DNA of 26,563 nt from assembly GCA_050014415.1 (NCBI GenBank), contig JBEKDJ010000019.1:1-26563 (forward strand), given 5' to 3'. Of this stretch, positions 16,914 through 24,999 are shown one piece after another. The notes beneath the pieces were generated by a model. The model was not told the DNA's origin. It saw only the letters and a list, made by a program, of their open reading frames with translations, and did no database searches. The stretch comes from JBEKDJ01 sp050014415. GTDB taxonomy: Bacteria; Desulfobacterota; BSN033; UBA1163. Position 1 is the stretch's first letter. Each line of letters starts with the position of its first letter. Both the position numbers and the translations under genes were made by a program.

Positions 16914-17951
16914 ATGAATCTGCAAGATATCGGTGAGTTCGGGTTGATCAATCGAATCAGGAAGTGGATGGCTTCTTCGGATTCTGCTGTAATTCAAGGT
17001 ATCGGGGATGACGTCGCGGTCATTGAGATGGCTGGTAGGACTCTGCTCGTCACAACCGATATACTCATCGAAGGGATCCATTTCGATCGTTCGTGGATCG
17101 ATCCCTACCGGTTGGGAAAGAAGTCCTTGATCGTCAATCTCAGCGATATCGCTGCAATGGGGGGAATCCCAAAATACTTCCTTATCTCCCTTGGCCTTCC
17201 CAAGAATCTTCCCCTCACTTTTGTCTCTTCTTTCTACCTTGGCTTAAGAGAAGGAGCAAGGAAGTTTCGTGTGGATCTGATTGGGGGGGATACGTCTGTC
17301 TCCCAGAAAATTGTCATCAACATCTGCCTCTTGGGAGAAGGGAGGAAGAGAAATCTCCTCTTCAGGAGAGGTGCGATGGTGGGGGACGACCTTTTTGTCT
17401 CCGGGACATTGGGCGATGCAGCTTTAGGGCTGAAGATAGTTCAAACACAAGGCTTGATGGAAGGTCCAAAAGGTCTGATCGAAAGACAGCTCTCCCCCTG
17501 TCCGAGAGTCCAATTGGGACAAGCCATTGCTGAGCGTCATCTTGCCACTGCCATGATCGATGTCAGCGATGGTCTCTTGATCGATACCACCCATCTCTTA
17601 GAAGAGAGCGGAGTCGGGGCGCGAATCTGGGAGGAGCGGATCCCCCTTTCGAGACTCTACCGTAAATGGATTCGCTCCTATTCGAAGGACCGTTATCAGA
17701 TAGCCCTTCGTGGGGGGGAGGACTATGAACTCCTTTTCACTGCACCACCTGAAACGAGGAGGAGGATTCCATCCCTCGCCCATTCGTTAGGCACCTCGAT
17801 TACTTGTATCGGAGAGATCCTACCCCAAAAACAGGGGCTACGGATCATCAGGAAAGATGGAGAAGAATATTCTCCTACCCGCTTGGGGTATGAACATTTT
17901 AAACAAAAAATATCAACCTCAAATCTCAGAACTAAGATTTTAAATCTTTGA
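16914..17951 (+). CDS. thiL: Thiamine-monophosphate kinase
   Basis: Phosphorylates thiamine monophosphate to the active cofactor thiamine diphosphate. A PurM/SelD-like ATP-grasping fold of 345 residues: DIGEFGLINRIRKW at the N-terminus, metal-binding GDD at 31-33, TTDILIEGIHF at 47-57, SDIAAMGG at 77-84, IGGDTS, MIDVSDGLLIDTTHL and LRGGEDYELLF. The start ATG at 16914 follows lon by 47 nt. No clear ribosome-binding site is seen in the word-like DNA upstream. The final dozen residues (STSNLRTKILNL) are encoded by the left part of a 49-nt palindrome that contains the stop codon. No other thi genes are in view, which is common for thiL. Confidence 0.95.
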   Translation: MNLQDIGEFGLINRIRKWMASSDSAVIQGIGDDVAVIEMAGRTLLVTTDILIEGIHFDRSWIDPYRLGKKSLIVNLSDIAAMGGIPKYFLISLGLPKNLPLTFVSSFYLGLREGARKFRVDLIGGDTSVSQKIVINICLLGEGRKRNLLFRRGAMVGDDLFVSGTLGDAALGLKIVQTQGLMEGPKGLIERQLSPCPRVQLGQAIAERHLATAMIDVSDGLLIDTTHLLEESGVGARIWEERIPLSRLYRKWIRSYSKDRYQIALRGGEDYELLFTAPPETRRRIPSLAHSLGTSITCIGEILPQKQGLRIIRKDGEEYSPTRLGYEHFKQKISTSNLRTKILNL

Positions 17952-17966
17952 GTTCTGGTATTTGAG
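17918..17966. repeat. 49-nt palindrome containing the thiL stop codon
   Basis: Three nested arms pair around the loop at 17940-17942: CTCAAAT (17918-17924) with ATTTGAG (17960-17966), CAGAACT (17927-17933) with AGTTCTG (17951-17957), and AAGATT with AATCTT (17943-17948). That makes about 20 bp of stem with one bulge and one 2x2 internal loop. No T-run follows, so it is not a standard intrinsic terminator. It could protect or process the message, or be a repeat unit. Confidence 0.75.
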
Positions 17967-18023
17967 CTTCATGCGACATTTGGATGTTGCAATTTGACAT
18001 GGTTCTAGGAAGAAAGGATTTTC

Positions 18024-19046
18024 ATGAAGACTTACATCAATGAGGTTAAAGAGAATGAGAATGTAGATTCGTTCTTTTTGGTTAAAGAGAAATCTTCTGG
18101 GATCACCAGGACCGGAAATGCCTACTTGAAATTGAAGCTGGGAGACCGAACGGGGGAGATGGAAGGCAGGATTTGGACATCGGTTGAAACCTTTGTCAAT
18201 TCCTTTGAAAGAGACGACTTCGTTCACATCCAGGGGAGAGGGTCGTCCTATCAGGAACATCTCCAACTTAACATCTCCCATATCGCAAGAGTGGGAGAAG
18301 AGGCGATTCTTCTCTCCGATTTCTTCCCCATGTCGAAAAGAGATATCGAAGGGATGTTTCAAGCCCTCGTGGAGATGAGTCAGCAGGTAAAAAACCGACA
18401 CCTCAGTCAGCTTCTTCGCCTGTTCTGGGAAGACGAAATATTTGTTAAAGGATTTAAAATGGTCCCCGCTTCGAAGTGGGTCCACCATGCTTACTTGGGA
18501 GGCCTCTTAGAACATACCCTTTCCCTCGGCCAACTTGTGCTGGAAAACGTCAGCCATTATGAAGGGCTGAACTGCGATCTCCTGCTCACAGCTTCGATCC
18601 TTCACGACTTGGGCAAAGTTGATGAACTCTCTTATAGCCGATCCTTTGACTATTCTGATGAGGGGCGACTTCTCGGTCATATCATTCTTGGGATCGAGAG
18701 GGTTGAAGGGAAGATTCGACAACTCCCTGATTTTCCAAAAGATCTTTCCACCGTGCTAAAACACCTTCTCCTTAGTCATCATGGCCAATATATTTGGGGT
18801 TCGCCGAAAAGGCCAATGACCTTGGAGGCGGTGATGCTCCATTTTCTCGATGATATGGATGCAAAGATCAATGGAATCCAACAGTTTCTGAAAACGCAGG
18901 TTTCAGACGGGTCGAATTGGAGTACGTATCACCGGGCCTTTGACCAGTTCTTTTACGCCCCTGCGGCCGGTGACAATTTGGAAGTGCCTGAAACATTTGA
19001 AAAAAATGGTTCTGAAAAGAATAGTTCAGATGATTTTTCATCTTGA
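18024..19046 (+). CDS. OB-fold/HD-domain phosphohydrolase, YhaM-type 3'-5' exoribonuclease
   Basis: A 340-residue protein with an N-terminal OB-fold of the nucleic-acid-binding type (about 10-95; GNAYLKLKLGDRTGEMEGRI, then DDFVHIQGRG) and a C-terminal HD domain. Metal ligands are suggested by HHAYLGGLLEHT (His154/155, His164) and the HD pair His194-Asp195 in SILHDLGK, with LLLSHHGQY further on. This order and length match YhaM, a 3'-5' exoribonuclease that also acts on DNA. By family knowledge it is a cytoplasmic RNA turnover enzyme; the exact substrate here is inferred. The last 20 or so residues are Glu/Asn/Ser-rich and look disordered. The gene is 72 nt after thiL. Confidence 0.88.
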   Translation: MKTYINEVKENENVDSFFLVKEKSSGITRTGNAYLKLKLGDRTGEMEGRIWTSVETFVNSFERDDFVHIQGRGSSYQEHLQLNISHIARVGEEAILLSDFFPMSKRDIEGMFQALVEMSQQVKNRHLSQLLRLFWEDEIFVKGFKMVPASKWVHHAYLGGLLEHTLSLGQLVLENVSHYEGLNCDLLLTASILHDLGKVDELSYSRSFDYSDEGRLLGHIILGIERVEGKIRQLPDFPKDLSTVLKHLLLSHHGQYIWGSPKRPMTLEAVMLHFLDDMDAKINGIQQFLKTQVSDGSNWSTYHRAFDQFFYAPAAGDNLEVPETFEKNGSEKNSSDDFSS

Positions 19047-19147
19047 CCCTTCACTGGAGCCAAGACTTCGCCCGAACTCAGGCCAAGGGCCTGGGTGAAT
19101 GCCAGGACCGAAGGCAAACTTCGGCATTCGGTCGGGGAGTTGAAGGG
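19047..19147. other. Structured palindromic element between the YhaM-type gene and hrcA
   Basis: Outer arms CCCTTCACT (19047-19055) and AGTTGAAGGG (19138-19147) enclose two inner hairpins. One is CAGGCC-AAG-GGCCTG (19079-19093). The other is GAATGCC (19097-19103) with GGCATTC (19123-19129), which overlaps an alternative CCGAAG/CTTCGG pairing (19108-19124). It begins directly after the stop codon and ends where a -35 box begins, so it lies upstream of the hrcA promoter and is not part of the hrcA leader. It may act as a terminator without a T-run or be a mobile palindromic unit. Confidence 0.6.
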
Positions 19148-19176
19148 TTGACAAACAGTGCCTCTATTATTATCTT
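19148..19176 (+). promoter_or_regulatory. Probable sigma-70 promoter of the hrcA-grpE-dnaK operon
   Basis: TTGACA (19148-19153, perfect), a 17-nt spacer, then TATCTT (19171-19176). The start of transcription would be near 19183, about 33 nt before the hrcA start. No CIRCE-type TTAGCACTC/GAGTGCTAA pair was seen around it. Confidence 0.6.
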
Positions 19177-19215
19177 ATTGAAGGTAAAAAGGATTGGTTA
19201 CAAGGAGATGCCTTG

Positions 19216-20250
19216 ATGGGACTGGTTCTTTCGGAACGGATGAGATCGATCCTCCAAGCGATCATTGAGAATTATATTCTCTCCGCTGAGCCGGTGGGCT
19301 CGAGGACCATATCAAAAGGATCGAATCTCAATCTCAGCCCGGCCACGATCCGAAATATCATGTCGGATCTGGAAGAAATGGGATTGCTCTTTCAACCCTA
19401 CACTTCGGCAGGGAGGGTTCCAACGGAAAGAGGGCTTCGATTTTATGTCGATTGTATCCTTAATATTCACGAGCTGAGCGATAAAGAACAGAGGGAAATT
19501 CGATCTAAGTACCTAGGTTCTCAAGCCGAGGCATTGGATCTCTTCCGGGAGACTTCTCGAATTCTCTCTTCTTCGTCTCACTACCTGGGAGTCGTATGGG
19601 CGCCTCGTATGAGCTTGGTTGTGCTTCAACACATGGAGTTTGTAAGGTTGAAGAGGCATGTGGTATTAGCCATCTTGGTGACCACAACGGGTCTGGTTCA
19701 TAACCGGATCATTGAGGTGGAGGAAGATTTTTCTCAATCGGAATTGGATCGTTTGTCTGATTACATGAATGACCTTCTAGCCGGCCTCACCCTTCAACAG
19801 GTGAGGGAGCGACTTCTGGAACAGATGCGAGCGGAGAAGAGCATCTATGATCGTCTGCTTGACCAGGCGCTCAAGCTGGGAGAAAAGGCCTTTTTCTCCA
19901 TAGACGACACGGATGTCTTCATCGAAGGAAGAACCAATATTATCGGGGAGCCTGAGTTTGGGAATCTTTCGAGAATGACCGAACTCTTTCGGGCCTTTGA
20001 GGAAAAGGCCACGATGGTGAAGCTCCTAGACAAATGTATGGACCTCAAGGGAGTCCAGATTGCGATAGGTTCGGAGAGTCAGGTCCAGGAAATAGAGGCA
20101 TGTAGCTTGGTCACTTCCACTTATTGCTATAAGGGAGAAGTTCTGGGTGCCTTGGGAGTCATTGGGCCTAGGAGAATGAATTATTCGAGGGTCATTCCTC
20201 TGGTAGATTATACAGCGAGACTTCTCACTGAGATTTTGGAAGCACCCTAG
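19216..20250 (+). CDS. hrcA: Heat-inducible transcription repressor HrcA
   Basis: A DNA-binding repressor of class I heat-shock operons, normally acting at CIRCE and kept active by GroEL. The N-terminal winged helix (about 1-75) shows SAEPVGSRTISKGSNLNLSP and SPATIRNIMSDLEEMGLL, then the YTSAGRVPTERGLRFYVD signature. A GAF-like domain and the conserved C-terminal GALGVIGPRRMNYSR follow. A TTG one codon earlier (19213) would give a one-residue longer protein. The ATG at 19216 is chosen because AAGGAG (19202-19207) is then 8 nt upstream. The protein has 344 residues, normal length. As first gene of hrcA-grpE-dnaK it would be autoregulated, but no operator was found. Confidence 0.96.
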   Translation: MGLVLSERMRSILQAIIENYILSAEPVGSRTISKGSNLNLSPATIRNIMSDLEEMGLLFQPYTSAGRVPTERGLRFYVDCILNIHELSDKEQREIRSKYLGSQAEALDLFRETSRILSSSSHYLGVVWAPRMSLVVLQHMEFVRLKRHVVLAILVTTTGLVHNRIIEVEEDFSQSELDRLSDYMNDLLAGLTLQQVRERLLEQMRAEKSIYDRLLDQALKLGEKAFFSIDDTDVFIEGRTNIIGEPEFGNLSRMTELFRAFEEKATMVKLLDKCMDLKGVQIAIGSESQVQEIEACSLVTSTYCYKGEVLGALGVIGPRRMNYSRVIPLVDYTARLLTEILEAP

Positions 20251-20364
20251 CGTGTGTGAACAGGTCTTTCTTTCAAATGTTTTTTCTTTAACACCGATGG
20301 GTCGGGGTTACTTTCCCAATAGGTATGAATGATTGGATTGAGTCAATAGACAGGGGCAGTAAGG

Positions 20365-20991
20365 ATGGAGAGAAAAGAGAAAAAGAAGAGTCAACATCAA
20401 ACTGGATTTAAGGAGACAGAAGGGGAGAATGTGATCGAGAACATCGGTGAAGGGCTTCACTTGCACTTAGAGGAAGAGAGCAAGGAGAGGGAAAAAGAGA
20501 TTGAGGAATTGAAGAAAAAGGTGGAGGAGAAGGAGAAAGAAGTCAAGGAACATCACGATCGTCTTTTAAGAGTGGCTGCCGATTTGGAAAATTACAAGAA
20601 GAGGATGGCCAGGGAAAAAGAGGAATGGGTCAAATTTACAAATGAGGATTTGATCAAGTCGATTCTTCCTTTTGTCGATAATCTGGAGAGAGCGGTCAAC
20701 CATTCGGAAAAGACAGAAGATATCCAGAGCTTAGTTGAAGGATTGAAGCTGACGGTTCGGCAACTTCTAAATATCCTAAACAAATTCGGGGTTTCCCCTA
20801 TTGAGGCTCTTGGGAAGCCCTTTGACCCGACCATGCATGAGGCCATGTTGGTCGTTGAAACGGATCAACACGAGGCCAATCGTGTCGTGGAAGAATTTCA
20901 GAAGGGTTATTTATTGAACGATCGCCTCCTGAGGCCGGCAATGGTTTCAGTATCGAAGCCTTTGGAAGGGGAGGCTCAAAAGAGGGAATAA
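20365..20991 (+). CDS. grpE: Nucleotide exchange factor GrpE
   Basis: A homodimeric cochaperone that releases ADP from DnaK. The 208 residues show a charged, disordered N-terminus, a long Glu/Lys-rich coiled coil (about 30-75), the conserved LRVAADLENYKKR region, and the beta-wing domain with NKFGVSPIEALGKPFDPTMH and a late GYLLNDRLLRPAMVSVSK. It lies 114 nt after hrcA and 30 nt before dnaK. The gap before it has no recognisable operator. The start has only a short AAGG next to the ATG, so initiation may be modest. Confidence 0.96.
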   Translation: MERKEKKKSQHQTGFKETEGENVIENIGEGLHLHLEEESKEREKEIEELKKKVEEKEKEVKEHHDRLLRVAADLENYKKRMAREKEEWVKFTNEDLIKSILPFVDNLERAVNHSEKTEDIQSLVEGLKLTVRQLLNILNKFGVSPIEALGKPFDPTMHEAMLVVETDQHEANRVVEEFQKGYLLNDRLLRPAMVSVSKPLEGEAQKRE

Positions 20992-21021
20992 TACTTATCA
21001 TCATAAGGAGGAGAAATTACC

Positions 21022-22938
21022 ATGGCTAAGACAATTGGAATTGATTTGGGAACCACAAACTCGGTGGTAGCGATCATGGAAGGAGGAGATCCGGTCGTCA
21101 TTGCCAACGTAGAAGGAAGCCGAACAACTCCCTCCGTCGTTGCCTTTACGGATAAAGGTGAAAGGGTGGTTGGACAGATTGCCAAACGCCAAGCGATCAC
21201 CAACTCCGAAAATACCATCTTCTCGATCAAGCGATTGATGGGGAGAAAATATAGAGATCCCGAGGTTCAGAAAGATACAAAAATCCTACCCTACAAAATC
21301 GCCGAGAATCAGAACGGAGACGCATGGGTCAAGGTGCGGGATAAGGAGTATAGTCCTCCTGAGATCTCTGCTTTCGTACTCCAGAAGATGAAGGAGACTG
21401 CCGAGGCTTACCTCGGAGAAAAGGTGACGGATGCGGTGATCACTGTCCCTGCCTATTTTAACGATAGCCAGCGTCAAGCCACTAAGGATGCAGGGAGAAT
21501 TGCGGGTCTTAATGTCATTCGGATCATCAATGAGCCTACGGCAGCGTCTCTCGCGTATGGCCTGGAGAAGAAGAAGGATGAGAAGATTGCTGTCTTCGAT
21601 CTTGGAGGAGGGACCTTCGATATCTCTATTCTTGAGCTGGGTGAAGGAGTCTTCGAGGTCAAATCGACCAATGGGAACACCCATCTGGGTGGGGATGACT
21701 TCGACCAGCGGGTCATCGACTATTTAGCCGATGAGTTCAGGAAAGATCAAGGGATTGATCTGAGGAAGGATCGGATGGCCCTTCAGAGATTGAAGGAAGC
21801 AGCAGAGAAGGCGAAGATTGAACTCTCCAACATGATGGAGACAGATCTCAATCTCCCCTTTATCACAGCCGATGCGTCAGGGCCGAAACACTTGAACATG
21901 AAGTTGACTCGGGCCAAATTGGAGAAGATGACAGAGGAGCTCATTGAGATGACGGAAGGACCCTGTCGTCAAGCCCTGGCCGATGCCGGAATGTCACCAA
22001 GAGAGATTGATGAAGTGATCCTTGTAGGTGGGATGACTCGGATGCCTCGGGTCCAGGAGAAGGTAAGAGAGATCTTCGGGAAGGAGCCGAACAAGAGTGT
22101 CAATCCGGATGAGGCTGTCGGCATCGGAGCTGCCATCCAAGCTGGGGTTCTGAAGGGCGAGGTGAAGGATGTTCTTCTGCTTGACGTCACGCCACTTTCT
22201 CTCGGGATCGAAACGCTCGGTGCGGTCTTCACAAAGCTGATTGAGAGAAACACGACCATTCCGACTAAAAAGAGCCAGATCTTTTCGACGGCGTCGGACA
22301 GCCAGCCTGCTGTGACGATCCATGTTCTTCAAGGAGAAAGGGAGATGGCGGCCGATAACAAAACTCTGGGCCAATTTGAACTCGTGGGGATTCCGCCTGC
22401 TCCTCGAGGGATTCCTCAGATTGAGGTCACCTTTGATATCGACGCGAATGGCATCGTCCATGTGTCGGCGAAAGACCTCGGAACAGGAAAGGAGCAATCT
22501 ATACGGATCACTGCTTCCAGTGGTCTTGCCGAGGAAGAGATCAAGAAAATGGTCAAGGATGGTGAGGCCCACGCTGGTGAAGATAAAAAGAGGCGAGAGC
22601 TGGCCGAGGCGAGAAACCAACTCGACAGCCTTATTTACACAACGGAAAAGTCCCTAAAGGAATTCGGCGACAAGATCGAAGCTGGAGAGAAACAGAACAT
22701 CGAGGAAGCAATCACAAAGGCAAAAAAAGCGATGGAATCAAACGACACCAATTCCATCAAGTCTGCGCAGGAAGAGCTCACTCGCTCCTCTCATAAACTG
22801 GCGGAGGCAATGTATTCCAAGGCTTCTCAAGGTGCCAAGGGAACTGGTCCTGAGCCTGGAGCGCAGGCGGGTCCGGGACAAAAGACGCAAGAAGATGTGG
22901 TTGATGCAGATTTCGAAGACGTGAAGGACAGAAAATAA
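21022..22938 (+). CDS. dnaK: Molecular chaperone DnaK (Hsp70)
   Basis: ATP-driven chaperone that binds exposed hydrophobic segments, working with GrpE and DnaJ. The 638 residues match the family. IGIDLGTTNSVVAIMEGG begins the actin-like ATPase domain, followed by NEPTAASLAYG, FDLGGGTFDIS and VGGMTRMPRVQ. The linker into the substrate domain reads DVLLLDVTPLSLGIETLG. The tail ends in EDVVDADFEDVKDRK, as in many Gram-negative DnaK proteins. A strong AAGGAGG precedes the ATG by 9-10 nt. The operon stops here at an intrinsic terminator; dnaJ is not next to it. Confidence 0.99.
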   Translation: MAKTIGIDLGTTNSVVAIMEGGDPVVIANVEGSRTTPSVVAFTDKGERVVGQIAKRQAITNSENTIFSIKRLMGRKYRDPEVQKDTKILPYKIAENQNGDAWVKVRDKEYSPPEISAFVLQKMKETAEAYLGEKVTDAVITVPAYFNDSQRQATKDAGRIAGLNVIRIINEPTAASLAYGLEKKKDEKIAVFDLGGGTFDISILELGEGVFEVKSTNGNTHLGGDDFDQRVIDYLADEFRKDQGIDLRKDRMALQRLKEAAEKAKIELSNMMETDLNLPFITADASGPKHLNMKLTRAKLEKMTEELIEMTEGPCRQALADAGMSPREIDEVILVGGMTRMPRVQEKVREIFGKEPNKSVNPDEAVGIGAAIQAGVLKGEVKDVLLLDVTPLSLGIETLGAVFTKLIERNTTIPTKKSQIFSTASDSQPAVTIHVLQGEREMAADNKTLGQFELVGIPPAPRGIPQIEVTFDIDANGIVHVSAKDLGTGKEQSIRITASSGLAEEEIKKMVKDGEAHAGEDKKRRELAEARNQLDSLIYTTEKSLKEFGDKIEAGEKQNIEEAITKAKKAMESNDTNSIKSAQEELTRSSHKLAEAMYSKASQGAKGTGPEPGAQAGPGQKTQEDVVDADFEDVKDRK

Positions 22939-22966
22939 TCCATCTTCGTAGCTCTCTTTTAACAAG

Positions 22967-22993
22967 GGCGAGGGTTTTCACCTCGCCTTTTTT
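22967..22993 (+). terminator. Rho-independent terminator after dnaK
   Basis: A perfect 7-bp stem, GGCGAGG (22967-22973) with CCTCGCC (22981-22987), a 7-nt loop, and six T residues directly after. This is the clearest terminator in the window and closes hrcA-grpE-dnaK. Confidence 0.93.
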
Positions 22994-23013
22994 GTTGTCC
23001 CTCTCGGGTAAAC

Positions 23014-23038
23014 CCCTTCTCCACTTGTGGGGGAAGGG
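23014..23038. repeat. C/T-rich palindromic repeat
   Basis: CCCTTCTCCAC and GTGGGGGAAGGG face each other across a 2-nt loop. Its composition is like that of the elements at 3430-3465 and 24197-24272. It lies between the dnaK terminator and ftsY. Confidence 0.55.
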
Positions 23039-23174
23039 CGGGATGGGTGGATCTGAGGAGGCGCATAAGTTGCGTTCTTCGTTGGAGGGAAGAGAAGGGA
23101 GAACGCGGGACATTTGATTTTATATTTCTGTGATGTTAGGATCGGAAACGCTCAAGAGTTCGAGGGAGAATCGG

Positions 23175-24092
23175 ATGTGGGAGTTTTTTGAAAAACTAAA
23201 AAAGGGTCTTTCAAAAACCCATCAAGGTTTGGTGGAACAGATGGATCGACTCGTTTTAGGGAAGAAGACGATCGATCAAGACCTTCTGGATGAGCTCGAA
23301 GGTCTTCTCTTTGCTGCCGATCTGGGAGTTAAGGCATCGAGTCAGCTCATTGAAAGCGTTCATCAAGGGTTAAAGAGAGGCGAACTGAAAGAACCGGAAA
23401 AGATAAAGGACTTCATTAAACAAGAGATCTTACGGATTCTGAAATTAGGCGAAAAACCCCTTGAGATCGACTTCTCTCAGATCAAACCCTATGTCTTCAT
23501 CGTGGTGGGGGTCAATGGGGTCGGTAAGACGACCACAATCGCCAAGATCGCCCATCAATATTCGTCACAAGGGAAGAAGGTCCTGATTGGTGCGGCTGAC
23601 ACTTTTCGGGCTGCTGCAGTTGAACAACTTCAGGTCTGGGCGAATCGAGTAGGGGCCGACCTGATCAAGCAATCGAAGGGAACGGACCCGTCTGCCGTGG
23701 CCTTCGACTCCATTCATGCTGCCAAGGCGAGAAATTCTGATCTCGTTTTCATCGATACAGCAGGACGGCTCCATACCAAAGTCAATCTGATGGAAGAGGT
23801 GAAGAAAGTGAAGCGGATCATCGGTAGAGAATGCCCGGGAGCCCCCCACGAGGTCCTCCTTGTCCTTGACGCTACAACAGGCCAGAATGCCATCTCTCAG
23901 GCCAAGCTCTTCAACGAGGCCATTGGTGTGACTGGCATTGTTCTTACGAAGCTGGATGGAACGGCCAAGGGGGGGATCATTGTGGGAATCACACAGGAGC
24001 TAAACATCCCGATACGATTCATTGGTGTAGGGGAAGGGATCGATGATCTGAGAGAATTCAACGCCTCTGAATTTGTCCAGGCCTTATTCTAG
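23175..24092 (+). CDS. ftsY: Signal recognition particle receptor FtsY
   Basis: An SRP GTPase that docks ribosome-SRP complexes at the inner membrane for cotranslational insertion. The N domain (about 1-95) precedes the G domain with GVNGVGKT at 112-119, DTFRAAAVEQL, DTAGRLHTK and TKLDGTAKGG, then the C-terminal FIGVGEGIDDLREFNASEFV. The frame is open back to GTG at 23130 and ATG at 23133. The ATG at 23175 is preferred because GAGGGAG lies about 8 nt upstream and the amphipathic MWEFFEKLKKGLSK start fits membrane targeting. It gives 305 residues, without the long acidic A domain of E. coli FtsY. Confidence 0.96.
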   Translation: MWEFFEKLKKGLSKTHQGLVEQMDRLVLGKKTIDQDLLDELEGLLFAADLGVKASSQLIESVHQGLKRGELKEPEKIKDFIKQEILRILKLGEKPLEIDFSQIKPYVFIVVGVNGVGKTTTIAKIAHQYSSQGKKVLIGAADTFRAAAVEQLQVWANRVGADLIKQSKGTDPSAVAFDSIHAAKARNSDLVFIDTAGRLHTKVNLMEEVKKVKRIIGRECPGAPHEVLLVLDATTGQNAISQAKLFNEAIGVTGIVLTKLDGTAKGGIIVGITQELNIPIRFIGVGEGIDDLREFNASEFVQALF

Positions 24093-24124
24093 ACAATTCT
24101 TTCCACCGAGTGTAGAGTTGTCTA
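24090..24124 (+). other. Hairpin directly after ftsY
   Basis: TAGACAA (24090-24096, including the ftsY stop) pairs with TTGTCTA (24118-24124) across 21 nt. No T-run follows, so it is a weak terminator candidate at best. Confidence 0.4.
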
Positions 24125-24196
24125 AACTATGTCTCTCTCGACCCACGTTAGTTTTTTTTGATTTAGTTAACACTTCGGCGCTTTGAAACGCTGTTC

Positions 24197-24272
24197 AATC
24201 CCCCTTCTGCCCCCTTTTCAAAGGGGAAAACTCTAGTCTCCTCCTTTTATCAAAGAGAGGGCGGGAGGGATT
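24197..24272. repeat. C/T-rich palindromic repeat, about 76 nt
   Basis: The outer arms are AATCCCCCTTCTGCCCCC at the left and GAGGGCGGGAGGGATT at the right, with an inner CCCCTTTTCAAAGGGG hairpin. It is the largest of three such elements in the window. Confidence 0.6.
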
Positions 24273-24843
24273 TTAAGATGGCTAGACAGTAACCGAGATC
24301 ATCCTTGTTGATCATGCTCTAAAGTGCATTTTTCAGCCCCAAAATATCTTCTTGAGATCATAATTTGGACATAAGTGAACAAATATGAACAATTATGCAA
24401 AAATGTGGCAAAATAGATCAAATTCTAGACTTGAAGCACCAATCCCGCTAGGGCGATACGAAACAAGTTTCGCTCAGGCGCGCCTGGGAATGAGAAAAAT
24501 GATACAATTTGATGCCTTGATAGAAAATAAAATCGCCTAATTTAGGTTGGCGTCGCTAATCGTATACTGGATTCCGAGAGCCTGCGAGTGTTTTGTAAGT
24601 CTATAGTGAGCGGTTTAGTAAAGTAGTCATTGCGAGGAGTCCCGCCTTTTTTGTCTTTCTATCCTGCTAACCGGTCATTCCATCTCAAAGTCTTGCCTGT
24701 TTTAGTACCAAGATTTGTCAACGCACGATGGATTTCTTAAAAAGTTGATTTCTGAAGAATCTTGAAAATTAGAATTTGAAACGTCTTAATTTTATTGATG
24801 TTTTTTGTTTCCCAGCAAATTTTTTCTGAAGAAAAATCAGGTT

Positions 24844-24859
24844 TGGCATAAACGTTGCT
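24844..24859 (+). promoter_or_regulatory. Sigma-54 (RpoN) promoter of the secreted-protein cluster
   Basis: TGGCATA-AACG-TTGCT matches the consensus TGGCACG-N4-TTGCW, with the invariant GG (24845-24846) and GC (24857-24858) exactly 10 nt apart. Transcription would begin near 24870, leaving a leader of roughly 155 nt. An A/T-rich inverted repeat, ATTTTTTCT/AGAAAAAT (24819-24837), lies just upstream. Such promoters need an enhancer-binding activator, which is not encoded in the window. Confidence 0.75.
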
Positions 24860-24972
24860 ATTAACAAGGTCAAACGCTAGGCGAGAAGTAGAACTTAAGA
24901 AAGGAGGTGGGCTGCTAGATCTGGTTTGTTGTAAATTCTGCTTTCTTGCGGGCTAAATAACAAGAATTGAAT

Positions 24973-24999
24973 TTCCCTCATCTCCCAAATCTGAGGGAA
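24973..24999 (+). other. Leader hairpin upstream of the first secreted protein
   Basis: A perfect 8-bp stem, TTCCCTCA (24973-24980) with TGAGGGAA (24992-24999), and an 11-nt loop lie about 13 nt before the AAGGAGG ribosome-binding site. It could affect translation or message stability. No known riboswitch fold was recognised. Confidence 0.5.

Noticed and set aside
20270..20330. A sigma-32-type heat-shock promoter before grpE
   Set aside because: CTTTCAA and CCGATGGG resemble the boxes only weakly, and grpE is already served by the hrcA promoter.
23130..23174. Longer ftsY beginning at GTG 23130 or ATG 23133
   Set aside because: No ribosome-binding site precedes these codons, while a strong one precedes ATG 23175 and the conserved protein begins there.
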